Source: a virus
DNA length: 26,724 nt
Virus record (IMG/VR): IMGVR_UViG_3300047323_000273
Span: 1 to 26,724 of that record
Direction: 5' to 3' (one strand)
The notes beneath the pieces were generated by a model. It saw only the letters and a list, made by a program, of their open reading frames with translations, was not told the DNA's origin and searched no databases. Both the position numbers and the translations under genes were made by a program. Positions 1 through 6,226 of this stretch are shown in pieces (within the stretch, counting starts at the first letter, position 1; every line of letters begins with the position of its first letter).

Positions 1-193
1 GCGCAAAGCGAATACCCCTCACGAACCGGCTCGTGCCAGTTGCTGAAACCTATGAAAGCACCCAACTATCTGGCTTTCCGGCATTACGTCCCACATGCCT
101 GTCACCCGTCCTACATGAATTTCGGAAGTGCCTTCGCCGATGAGCGTGGATCAATAACATTGCCTTCCACAAAATCCAGACGCCAGAAACCAC
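1..193. other. Left-edge sequence, no supported gene
   Basis: This stretch lies outside the proposed prophage boundary. One plus-strand frame is open from base 1 into the terminator hairpin (stop at 202-204, about 67 codons), and the minus strand has short open stretches, but none has a convincing start, Shine-Dalgarno sequence or recognisable motif. It is probably host DNA downstream of a tRNA gene. Confidence 0.4.
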
Positions 194-227
194 AAAACCC
201 CTGACTTCTTTCGAAATCAGGGGTTTT
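194..227 (-). terminator. Rho-independent terminator, bidirectional in form
   Basis: An 11-bp perfect stem (AAAACCCCTGA at 194-204 pairing with TCAGGGGTTTT at 217-227) encloses a small TTTCGAAA inner dyad, with A and T runs on the two sides, so it could work on either strand. It lies 15 bases past the CCA end of the minus-strand tRNA remnant at 242-264, the place expected for the original terminator of that tRNA gene. Confidence 0.8.
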
Positions 228-241
228 GGTTACATCGAATT

Positions 242-264
242 TGGCGGTGAAGGAGAGATTCGAA
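242..264 (-). repeat. tRNA 3' remnant (probably tRNA-Ser), candidate prophage attR core
   Basis: On the minus strand these 23 bases read exactly as a tRNA 3' end: T-loop TTCGAAT, 3' T-stem CTCTC, 3' acceptor strand CTTCACC, discriminator G, then CCA. The acceptor strand would pair with GGTGAAG, the 5' end I associate with Pseudomonas tRNA-Ser(GGA). Upstream of the T-loop (bases 265 onwards) the expected GAGAG T-stem strand is missing and no anticodon arm follows, so this is a fragment. A fragment starting at the T-loop is what tyrosine integrases leave at the attachment site far from the intact tRNA. The isotype and the att role are inferences. Confidence 0.72.
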
Positions 265-430
265 ACTACCCGTTTGCGATTTTCGAAGCATACCCCCCCC
301 GTTTATAAGGGCTGCAGCCCGGCGGCCTTTGCAATCTCAGTCCCATGCCAGTCCCATGGGATTTACAGACGAGACTGCAGCACGACTGCTCGACAGGGAT
401 TTCGGCGTTTTATGTTGACCCATGGGAAAA

Positions 431-707
431 AGGTAATTTTGGTAATACGGTGAAGCAATGCCGGTAGAAGCCTTTAAAGCCGGGATGTTGATAGGTTTTT
501 GTGAAGGTAATAATAAGGTAAGTAAGTGGTTAGAAAATTACTTTTAGAGGTAGTAATCCTGAACACCTACCAAACCCCGTAAACTGGGGGCCTGCCCAAA
601 ATATTACCCCTCCCCTTACCTTAAATTACCCTCTGAGGTAATGGCTGAAAGCCACGTTCTATAAGGGCTCCATCCAGTTTTGATCCATCAATTACTAAAA
701 TTACCCT
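431..707. repeat. Island of GGTAAT motifs in inverted arrangement
   Basis: Seven exact GGTAAT/ATTACC copies occur within 276 bases: plus strand at 432, 441, 506 and 637; minus strand at 603-608, 625-630 and 700-705. There are further near-copies at 517 (GGTAAG), 549 (GGTAGT), 615-620 (CTTACC) and 691-696 (ATTACT). Outer pairs are spaced 9 bp on both sides and inner pairs 10-12 bp. The outermost pairs, AAGGTAATTTTGGTAAT at 430-446 and AAGGGTAATTTTAGTAAT on the minus strand at 691-708, are near-identical inverted copies. The arrangement resembles a multi-site protein-binding region such as integrase arm sites or iterons. The binding protein is unknown. Confidence 0.6.
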
Positions 708-736
708 TTCCCCACCCCACGTCTCAAAAATAGGCA

Positions 737-875
737 TAGGCCAATCGATTTGGCGCTTTTTCACACGCTCTCGATCGGTACTGACAGCCTGAAATTGATG
801 GTGACGCTGTGCAATGCCGCAGAACGCCGGAAAACCCCACGGGCTGGCCCTCACAGCTGTTTTGCGATTGGCCTA
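737..875. repeat. 11-bp inverted repeat pair
   Basis: TAGGCCAATCG at 737-747 is perfectly repeated in inverted form (CGATTGGCCTA) at 865-875. The 117 bp between contain no convincing gene. No function can be assigned. Confidence 0.4.
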
Positions 876-1021
876 GGCGGTCATTGATTCGCACCAGATA
901 TGAACCGTTCAAAAAACGAAAACACCGTCTGCTGCTGGTTTTCGCAACCAAAGCCCCTTTAAACCGGGCGTCTCACTCCCCTGACCAAATCTCCACCGTC
1001 CCTACCGATGTGTAAGGCCGC

Positions 1022-1127
1022 TGCACTTCTTTGCAAAACCTTGCACTCCGTGCAATTGCGAAAAAGCCCACAGCCCCCGCAGAGGGCCTGGGCGGAACCA
1101 CCGTTTGCACTACCATCCCCTTTGCAC
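1022..1127. repeat. Phased TGCA-core motif cluster
   Basis: TGCAC at 1022, TGCAA at 1032 and TGCAC at 1042 are exactly 10 bp apart. GTGCAA at 1050-1055 forms a perfect inverted repeat with TTGCAC at 1041-1046 (3-bp spacer). Further TGCAC copies are at 1106 and 1123. The same TGCAC-N5-TGCAC layout occurs in the repressor/cox switch at 24060 and 24070. This suggests a DNA-binding site array shared between the left end of the prophage and its genetic switch, as with Cox or Apl sites in P2 and 186. Confidence 0.5.
1061..1093 (-). terminator. Minus-strand Rho-independent terminator
   Basis: Read on the minus strand, GCCC and GGCCC segments (1084-1093) pair with GGGC and GGGC (1066-1076) around a small G/C-rich loop, and the hairpin is followed directly by five T (1065-1061). 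No minus-strand gene ends close by. The nearest is the late operon ending at 2418, so this may stop late transcripts that run on under the small plus-strand genes. Confidence 0.6.
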
Positions 1128-1578
1128 AAAAAAAGGACACAAAGCCCGTCGGCGGGAGGGGGATAAGTGCTTTTTCGTCAGTTTTTTTTTGCTATCAAGG
1201 AGTTTTTTGATCGGGCTGCTATGGTTTACCGGTACCAGACAGCGAGTAAAAGGAATCACTGCGATGGGCGAGAACGGGATGCTAAAAATTTGCTACAAAG
1301 ACCTCGGCTATCCTATGGAGCTGTTTATAGTTGCGCCGTTGAGTGCGAAGCCCGATGAGTACGCTGTGCTGTTCAATATCCTAAGACACTATAAAAACCG
1401 GAAGAACGTTGACGTCGATTTAGCGGCAACCGGGGCTGAGCGTTTGCGTCCGCAGGTGGCAGCGTTAGGTATATCCGACGTTACATGGGCGTTCGAGTAG
1501 GAAGAGCTGCGACGAAGGTGGTACACCCGCAACGGTCGTGGCTTTGCAATCCCTGATTCCCCTTGTTTGCACAAAAAA
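1121..1578. repeat. Direct repeat TTTGCACAAAAAA flanking the 78-aa gene
   Basis: The 13-mer TTTGCACAAAAAA is present at 1121-1133 and 1566-1578, each just after a CCCC run, and brackets the small gene at 1264-1500. It contains the TGCAC core seen in the 1022-1127 cluster. It may be a boundary of a small inserted segment or simply two binding sites. Confidence 0.4.
1264..1500 (+). CDS. Small hypothetical protein (78 aa)
   Basis: A 78-residue acidic-to-neutral protein with no signal peptide or membrane segment. I chose the ATG at 1264 because AAGGA lies about ten bases upstream (1249-1253). The longer open frame from 1105 would add a low-complexity N-terminus through homopolymer runs and looks non-coding. 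The layout, an N-terminal beta-like part (residues about 5-20) and a C-terminal segment ending ISDVTWAFE, faintly recalls the small DUF6555 proteins of Pseudomonas, but that is a weak impression. The gene sits in the accessory stretch, is transcribed opposite to the late operon, and is bracketed by two copies of TTTGCACAAAAAA (1121 and 1566). Function unknown. Confidence 0.5.
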   Translation: MGENGMLKICYKDLGYPMELFIVAPLSAKPDEYAVLFNILRHYKNRKNVDVDLAATGAERLRPQVAALGISDVTWAFE

Positions 1579-1580
1579 GC

Positions 1581-1609
1581 AACGCACGACCCGTTGTCGG
1601 TTTTGCGTT
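1581..1609 (+). terminator. Weak hairpin downstream of the 78-aa gene
   Basis: AACGCA (1581-1586) pairs with TGCGTT (1604-1609), and CGAC pairs with GTCG inside it. A four-T run lies just before the 3' arm rather than after it, so it is a poor intrinsic terminator. It may be an RNA structure between the genes ending at 1500 and starting at 1688. Confidence 0.3.
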
Positions 1610-1687
1610 CGTGTACCGCGCGTCATCTCTGCTGAACGCTTTTTTGCAGAGCGGCTCTACCGATTAAAGTGAACAGGTGGATAGGCC

Positions 1688-1909
1688 ATGAACCATAATC
1701 AGAAAAATCAGGCCTTGGCCTCTTGGCGTCAGTTGCTTGAACATCCAAAAATTCGAATGGATGCCGGTGAACAGTACGATGAGCTCTTGAGGCTGGCGGA
1801 CGAATTCCACCACAAGGGAATCATTGACTGGGATGAACGGAAGGATCTGGTGAGGAAGGCAACTGACTTCTATGCCCGCGCCGTCGAGGGAGTGGGTGGA
1901 GGAACCTAG
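1688..1909 (+). CDS. Small hypothetical protein (73 aa), Pseudomonas-like
   Basis: A charged, helical 73-residue protein with no membrane segment, starting MNHNQKNQAL and ending in a GVGGGT tail. An AGGTGGATAGG purine-rich stretch just upstream of the ATG is a plausible ribosome binding site. Its composition and codon use look like genuine coding sequence, and it resembles small conserved Pseudomonas proteins of unknown function that I cannot name. It lies in the accessory stretch between the att remnant and the late operon. The long minus-strand frame over the same bases (1664-2155) is judged a shadow. Function unknown; it might be a lysogeny-expressed cargo gene. Confidence 0.6.
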   Translation: MNHNQKNQALASWRQLLEHPKIRMDAGEQYDELLRLADEFHHKGIIDWDERKDLVRKATDFYARAVEGVGGGT

Positions 1910-2051
1910 GCCGGCTGGATAGGAGCTTAACGCCTTAATGGCGCTTCGCAAGCTGCGTGAGTCGGTGTTCAGTCCTAAACAATCTAACGGTCCACCAGTC
2001 AGGGCGTAAGATAAAAACTGATTTTGCCAAGAAGCATGGAACGCCGCGTTC

Positions 2052-2128
2052 GGAGATACCTTCTCCAGACTTTTGAAAATAATCAAAGCTAGAGTGCCTT
2101 GGCCGACTCTGGCATAGAAGGTATCTCC
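2052..2128 (+). promoter_or_regulatory. Long inverted repeat covering the Shine-Dalgarno of the DUF1652 gene
   Basis: GGAGATACCTTC (2052-2063) is the perfect reverse complement of GAAGGTATCTCC (2117-2128), which ends directly before the ATG at 2129 and contains the GAAGG Shine-Dalgarno. The stem can extend with CCAGA (2065-2069) and TCTGG (2108-2112). The 53-nt spacer also holds a CTTTTGA/TCAAAG hairpin. In RNA this would bury the ribosome binding site unless something opens it. It may be a translational switch, an attenuator-like leader or a remnant of a repeat element. Confidence 0.55.
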
Positions 2129-2392
2129 ATGTTGTCCAATCTTGAGCTGCGTCATCTGATCGAATCAGCATTTCTACCACTTTCCTGTAAGTGTGAAGCC
2201 GACCCAGTCGATCCAGTCGGATCATTGCAGGCTCAAATCATTGATCCCGCCTCCGGACGAGTAGAGCTGCTAATTACAGGTATTTCGGTTACGAACCTAA
2301 ATGGCAATCAGGCAATAACCAAGCTCATCGCCGAGCTACGAGACGAACTCCATACCACTCATGAGGTGAGCTCAACGCGCAGATTCAGATAG
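2129..2392 (+). CDS. DUF1652 family protein
   Basis: An 87-residue protein opening MLSNLELRHLIESAFLPLSC, with a central DPASGRVELLITGIS segment and an AELRDEL helix. This pattern is characteristic of DUF1652, a small family of unknown function widespread in Pseudomonas. I chose the ATG at 2129 because it matches the family start and has GAAGG 7 bases upstream. The last dozen residues (after the DEL helix) are not part of the pattern I know and may be a 3' alteration. It converges on the late operon, whose last gene ends at 2418, 25 bases away. Presence of such a host-type gene inside the proposed prophage boundary suggests cargo or an older chromosomal segment. Confidence 0.8.
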   Translation: MLSNLELRHLIESAFLPLSCKCEADPVDPVGSLQAQIIDPASGRVELLITGISVTNLNGNQAITKLIAELRDELHTTHEVSSTRRFR

Positions 2393-2417
2393 GCTTGGAC
2401 GACCTCGGCGTAACCAC

Positions 2418-3389
2418 TTACTGGGTAATTGGCTTCATCATTCCTAGCATTACTTTCGCGCTTGATGCGGCTGTCGTGAACGCTGCTGCATTCCCTGGTG
2501 GGGGTGTAGGTCCGTGGGTATGACTCGCCAGTTGCGTGTTCATCTGCTCGACCAAATCGAGCAGATCGCACATCACCTGCAGCACGTTGACTCCTGTTGA
2601 CCCCAACCATGTTTTGGGCGCCTGCAGACGCTGGCTCAGCCCGGCCATGCTCTCGCGCAAGCCCTGGATTTTCTCCTGCATGTCACCGCCCACTGTGGTG
2701 TTGTGCTTTTGTCCCACCACCAGGTTCAGATCCCGGCCGGTCGCCTGGTGCAGATCATCCACAGCCGCCAGGCTCGCGGATCCGCCCGATAGCAGTTTGA
2801 GTGCCCCCAAGGCTTCCACTTTCTTCACACCACCCACTGTCTCGGTCGAATGGTCGTCCACGATCCTGGTGTGATTCTGGAAGCTCTCGGTGTTGTCCAG
2901 AGCTTCAACTTCACGTTCGATCGCCTTGTCCTGGATCTTGCCATCGGTCTGGCGCAGCCAATTGCCATCGGCGTCGACGCGCTGCTGACAGGCCTCGCTG
3001 TGTTGCCACACCTGGTCACCCTTTGGCACCCGGGGCAGGCTCAGGCCGTGGGGCAGAATCTGCGTGATAAAAGGTTTGTTCGGCAGGCCATAGGCGAAGC
3101 TGACCACCACGGTGGTGCCCTCCTCCGGAAAGCCGAACATGCCCGCTTCTTGTCCGCCCATTGGGGCCGGCAACGGCAAGCTGGTCAGGATCGGTAGATC
3201 CGGATCCGGCTCGCCATCAGGCAGCAGCACTTCAACGTCGACGCCAAAGCGCGGCCGGAAGTCGTCGCACAGACCGGGCGCCGCAGGCGCATCCGGTACC
3301 GCGACCACGCGGCCGAAGCGCGGCAAGTGGTAGCCACCGCTCAGTTCAGGGAATTGGCGCGCTACGCTGCGCCGGATTGCGTCGTCCAT
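2418..3389 (-). CDS. Baseplate spike protein (gpV / gp5-like)
   Basis: A 323-residue protein. The N-terminal part (about residues 18-110) is an OB-fold-type spike domain with the typical stretch GRVVAVPD and the GTTVVVSFAYGLPNKPFITQ strand pair. The middle (about 140-250) is a repetitive region with polar and hydrophobic alternation (TVGGVKKVEALGALKLLSGG) typical of the triple-stranded beta-helix needle. The C-terminus carries SHTHGPT, resembling the metal-binding HxH tip region of phage spikes. It would form the membrane-piercing tip under the baseplate hub. I chose the ATG at 3387-3389, which overlaps the end of the hub gene by 28 bases; the longer frame from 3572 starts inside the hub gene with out-of-frame-looking residues. 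It is the last gene of the late operon. Confidence 0.8.
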   Translation of the reverse strand: MDDAIRRSVARQFPELSGGYHLPRFGRVVAVPDAPAAPGLCDDFRPRFGVDVEVLLPDGEPDPDLPILTSLPLPAPMGGQEAGMFGFPEEGTTVVVSFAYGLPNKPFITQILPHGLSLPRVPKGDQVWQHSEACQQRVDADGNWLRQTDGKIQDKAIEREVEALDNTESFQNHTRIVDDHSTETVGGVKKVEALGALKLLSGGSASLAAVDDLHQATGRDLNLVVGQKHNTTVGGDMQEKIQGLRESMAGLSQRLQAPKTWLGSTGVNVLQVMCDLLDLVEQMNTQLASHTHGPTPPPGNAAAFTTAASSAKVMLGMMKPITQ

Positions 3390-4066
3390 TTGATCGCCAT
3401 TTGATTGCCGGCAAGGGTCACACTGGTGATCCGCTCGCCCTGGTTGATAGTCGCACCTGGTCGAAGCCCTGGAAGGGGCGCGATCATGGCGCTCTGATTG
3501 CCCTGGTAACCGTCGAACAGTTCGACGGGCAGCTGCAGCGCAGGACGGGAGCCGAAAAAGCTGTCGACCCAACTGCCCACGAACACCTCGCCGTCGCCCT
3601 GCTGCTGCCAGATAAAGTCGGGGATGTTGAACACACTGGCCAGACTGTCCATGGCCAAGTAGCCCGCCGCCAAGCTATAGAAAAACGGTGCCTTGACCTT
3701 GGCATAGGCCTTGTCCGGAACCCTGAATCCCAGCCCGGTCTTGTCGCTGATCTCAGCCAACACCGCCTGCAGGTCGACGTGCCGCAGGTTCAGCGGCAAG
3801 GGGTTGGCCAGGATCGAGGCCAGCTCACGGCAGGCCACCAACTGCTGGGTGCTGTTGGCAGCGGTCGAGCGCTCGACATAGCCAAGGAAGTGGCGCTGCA
3901 ACGTGCGCTCGTTGTAACCGATATCCAGCGTCACCAGCCCTTTCAGCGATTCGCCCGCCTGCACCGTGAACGTGGCCCGACCAGGGCTTTTGATGTCCAG
4001 GCGTACTTCGTCCTTGATCAGCGAGTAGACCTGGCCGGCGATCGTCAAAACCTTATGCAGCTTCAT
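3362..4066 (-). CDS. Short tail hub protein (gpD / gp27-like)
   Basis: A 234-residue protein immediately before the spike gene, the usual place of the baseplate hub that holds the spike trimer. The N-terminal half has hub-like beta strands (VRLDIKSPGRATFTVQ, LVTLDIGYNERTLQRHFLGY) and a helical segment around LQAVLAEISDKTGLGF at about residues 104-119, as in late-control gpD and Mu gp44 proteins. It is much shorter than P2 gpD (about 390 residues), so either this lineage uses a minimal hub or neighbouring proteins supply the missing parts. Its start overlaps the previous gene in an ATGA arrangement. The role is inferred from position and overall pattern. Confidence 0.6.
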   Translation of the reverse strand: MKLHKVLTIAGQVYSLIKDEVRLDIKSPGRATFTVQAGESLKGLVTLDIGYNERTLQRHFLGYVERSTAANSTQQLVACRELASILANPLPLNLRHVDLQAVLAEISDKTGLGFRVPDKAYAKVKAPFFYSLAAGYLAMDSLASVFNIPDFIWQQQGDGEVFVGSWVDSFFGSRPALQLPVELFDGYQGNQSAMIAPLPGLRPGATINQGERITSVTLAGNQMAIKWTTQSGAA

Positions 4067-4605
4067 GTTTTAGGCGCCAGGTAGTCGTCCAGTTTCTTGA
4101 GGGTCTTTTCAAAGCCACTCAGCTCCTGGCCGTTGCCGGATTCGCCGGCGGCACCTGATCCACCCACCGCTTGGCCCGGGGCAGACTGCGAGCTGACGCC
4201 ATTCGCCGCCCGCCGCTGCTCGACCTTCTCGGGGTTTGAGGCCTTTTCCGACAGGGTGAACTGGACCAGCCAAGCGGCCAGGGTGTCGTCCTCCCGGGCG
4301 CTGACACCGTCCGAAAACTGCACCTCGCGGATGCCGAACGCAGCGGCGGTGTCGTTGACGATTCGATACATTTTGAGCTGGCCACCGCCGGCCGTGGCTT
4401 CCGCCAAGCGCATGATCGTGCGCAGCTGCGTCCCGTCGACAAATGGGATCATCAGCGACACGGCCAAGGTTTTGGGTTTGAAGCCCTTGTGAGCGGTCTG
4501 GGTGTTGCTGGTCTGCCCCGACAGGTCGTCGCTCTCAATCCGCAGGTTGGCGGTGATCTTCATCTTCTTGCCCAGGACTTGTTCACCATCGAGAAGTAGA
4601 GTCAT
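4063..4605 (-). CDS. Baseplate/tail-tip protein of unknown role (180 aa)
   Basis: A 180-residue protein with a compact N-terminal domain (to about residue 125) of alternating strands, then a low-complexity linker rich in Gly, Ser, Ala and Gln (about 130-160), and a short C-terminal helix (FEKTLKKLDDYLAPKT). The ATG at 4603-4605 overlaps the TGA of the upstream gene by 4 bases, so I chose it over the longer frame. It sits in the tail-tip block between the tail fibre genes and the hub, suggesting a baseplate role, perhaps linking hub and tube. The family is familiar from HP1-like Pseudomonas prophages, but I know no assigned function. Confidence 0.6.
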   Translation of the reverse strand: MTLLLDGEQVLGKKMKITANLRIESDDLSGQTSNTQTAHKGFKPKTLAVSLMIPFVDGTQLRTIMRLAEATAGGGQLKMYRIVNDTAAAFGIREVQFSDGVSAREDDTLAAWLVQFTLSEKASNPEKVEQRRAANGVSSQSAPGQAVGGSGAAGESGNGQELSGFEKTLKKLDDYLAPKT

Positions 4606-5525
4606 AGGCCGACCAGTTCGCGAACAAAGCTCAATCCTTCCAGCGACCCCACCAACAACACGCCGGCGGACAACACCCATTCGTGGCCCGGGGCTTCGCC
4701 CTCGAGCAGCGATCGCCGCAGTTCGTTAACGTCACCAGGGCCGATCAGGCGGGCACGCATGCTGGTATCAGCGGCCCCGCCGGCCAGCAGCGCCTTGAGA
4801 TCGTTCAACTGCTGGTCACGACCTTGCTGCTGCGCCACTTTGCGTGAGGCAAGCGCGACAAGATCACCCATTGGTGAACTGTCGGCCGCGTAACTTTCCA
4901 ACACCGCCAGTTGGCCAGCCATGGATTGTTTCGCGGCTTTGACTACGGTGCAGCGCTCGAGCGGCAGCGATTGCCAACGCGGCAATGGGCCAGAGCTGGG
5001 AATCTCCCACTTTTCCGTTTCCAGCGTCGACAGGTGCCCGGCACGACGCTCGGTGCGCACCAGGTCAGGAATCGGCAGCAAGGCGTTGAAGCGCGACAGG
5101 GTGTTGGCCAACTGGTCGTAGTTGGTGCCCAGAAACAACACTGACAGCGCGTACTGCGGCCCGGTCGGGCGGCCGGTGTCGGTGCCGTCGACCAATTTGC
5201 TCGCCAGCTGCTGCAGCAGATTCGGTGCCGACAGGAAACGTTGGTTGCCGCGTCCCTGGCCAATGCCGCTTTGAAACGGCGTCACCACCAGGCACGCCGG
5301 CGCCTCGCCCATCTGGCTGGCCATCGCGGCACGGCCAGCTGCGATCGCACTTTTCGCCGCCTCACCGACCGGCCCCGGGTTGGTACTGGCCTGCCCGTCG
5401 AGACTGGCCAAGCGCAAGGCGGTGTTGGCCAGTTCACTGCCGGCCAGATCCTTGGCCGCGCCCAGTCCGTCCATCCATTGGGTAGCCTGCTCCGGCCAGC
5501 GCATGGTCACCGGTGGCCAACTCAT
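4602..5525 (-). CDS. Tail/baseplate-associated protein of unknown role (307 aa)
   Basis: A 307-residue protein, rich in Ala and Gln, with no membrane segment or signal peptide. An N-terminal helical part (residues about 1-80) is followed by a mixed domain with LSVLFLGTNYDQLANTLSRF near residue 125, a helix-rich stretch, and a hydrophobic C-terminus (VLSAGVLLVGSLEGL). The start at 5523-5525 overlaps the fibre chaperone gene stop as ATGA; the alternative start six codons upstream is inside that gene. Its location after the tail fibre and chaperone, before the hub block, fits a baseplate component found in HP1-like phages. I cannot assign a specific function. Confidence 0.6.
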   Translation of the reverse strand: MSWPPVTMRWPEQATQWMDGLGAAKDLAGSELANTALRLASLDGQASTNPGPVGEAAKSAIAAGRAAMASQMGEAPACLVVTPFQSGIGQGRGNQRFLSAPNLLQQLASKLVDGTDTGRPTGPQYALSVLFLGTNYDQLANTLSRFNALLPIPDLVRTERRAGHLSTLETEKWEIPSSGPLPRWQSLPLERCTVVKAAKQSMAGQLAVLESYAADSSPMGDLVALASRKVAQQQGRDQQLNDLKALLAGGAADTSMRARLIGPGDVNELRRSLLEGEAPGHEWVLSAGVLLVGSLEGLSFVRELVGL

Positions 5526-6217
5526 GATTGGATTGGCTCCCAAGTCACGGCCTCAAGCGCGGCCACGTCATCGCTCTCCAGAGCCAGGTCGAGCACATGT
5601 TTCAGCTGCAACGCTTTCTGCAGCAGCTCCAGCTTGTATACAGTGAAGTCATCACTGACCTGACGAATCTGCGCAAAGGTGTGGGGCCTGAACTCTTTGC
5701 GCCCCCGCTCGTCGCGACAGGGATAGAGGGTGTCAACGCCGCGAAAAATAACCCCGTTCAGGTTTAATTGATCTTCCAGTTGGCTGCTGTAGTTGTGGGG
5801 CTCGCCCAATGCCGACGACCAGAAGCCAACAATGATGGCGGCCTCACAGGCGCGGTTCACTTCGTAGACTTTCACCAGGTGAACTTGCACGGCGTCCTTC
5901 ACCCAAGCCCCGGCACGCCAGTGATACTGCGCGGAAGGTCGCGGCTCTTTGGTCAAGCCTTCAGGCAACGGGCCCAGCTCCAGGTGCTCATCTTCAGCGC
6001 CTGTTTCAGTGCTGAACACAGCGCCGCGGTTGTCTGCCACCTGCTGCGGTTTTTCCTCGACCAGCACCCAAACATGGCCAGCCTCTGGTTGGGCCAGAAG
6101 CTTTTCCATCTGGATGGCATTGCCCGGCAGCTGTAGCTGTTGTCCAACACCCGGGATCGCTGGCACCTCAAACGGCCCTGTCAGAATGCCGCACGGGTCA
6201 AAAAAATAGGTAAACAT
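5522..6217 (-). CDS. Tail fibre assembly chaperone
   Basis: A 231-residue protein directly after the tail fibre gene (9-base gap). Its N-terminus (MFTYFFDPCGILTGPFEVPA) is of the kind seen in tail fibre assembly and host-specificity chaperones, with an AGAWVKD-like WRAGAWV motif near residue 100. The C-terminal half is helical. Such proteins bind the fibre C-terminus and help it fold or attach. No signal peptide or membrane segment is visible. The order fibre then chaperone is the general rule in P2-like, Mu-like and lambda-like phages, which supports the call. Confidence 0.7.
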   Translation of the reverse strand: MFTYFFDPCGILTGPFEVPAIPGVGQQLQLPGNAIQMEKLLAQPEAGHVWVLVEEKPQQVADNRGAVFSTETGAEDEHLELGPLPEGLTKEPRPSAQYHWRAGAWVKDAVQVHLVKVYEVNRACEAAIIVGFWSSALGEPHNYSSQLEDQLNLNGVIFRGVDTLYPCRDERGRKEFRPHTFAQIRQVSDDFTVYKLELLQKALQLKHVLDLALESDDVAALEAVTWEPIQS

Positions 6218-6226
6218 AGAAGCCCC

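Larger units (their letters stand above)
265..1020. other. Non-coding accessory region inside the left boundary
   Basis: About 750 bases with no convincing gene. The open frames here are short, lack Shine-Dalgarno sequences, and some run through repeat sequence. The region holds the GGTAAT motif island (listed separately) and an 11-bp perfect inverted repeat (737-747 with 865-875). Base composition is AT-richer than in the late operon, and there is a run of eight or more C at about 293-300. It could hold integrase arm sites or the cos site, but I cannot identify either. Confidence 0.5.

Noticed and set aside
226-1015. Short frames of 68-77 codons in the left accessory stretch, including two that share a KVILVI/RVILVI string
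   Set aside because: The shared string comes from the inverted GGTAAT repeats. Starts are not supported and composition is poor, so they are treated as non-coding.
1664-2225. Minus-strand open frames of 163 and 96 codons opposite the small plus-strand genes
   Set aside because: They lack Shine-Dalgarno sites and recognisable motifs, and overlap plus-strand frames that have family-like sequence (DUF1652) and proper starts.
2393-2417. Terminator between the converging DUF1652 and spike genes
   Set aside because: I looked for a hairpin with a T run in these 25 bases and found none.
3161-4084. Plus-strand frame of 307 codons
   Set aside because: It lies antisense to the hub and spike genes and has a repetitive Arg/Gln/Val composition typical of shadow frames in GC-rich DNA.
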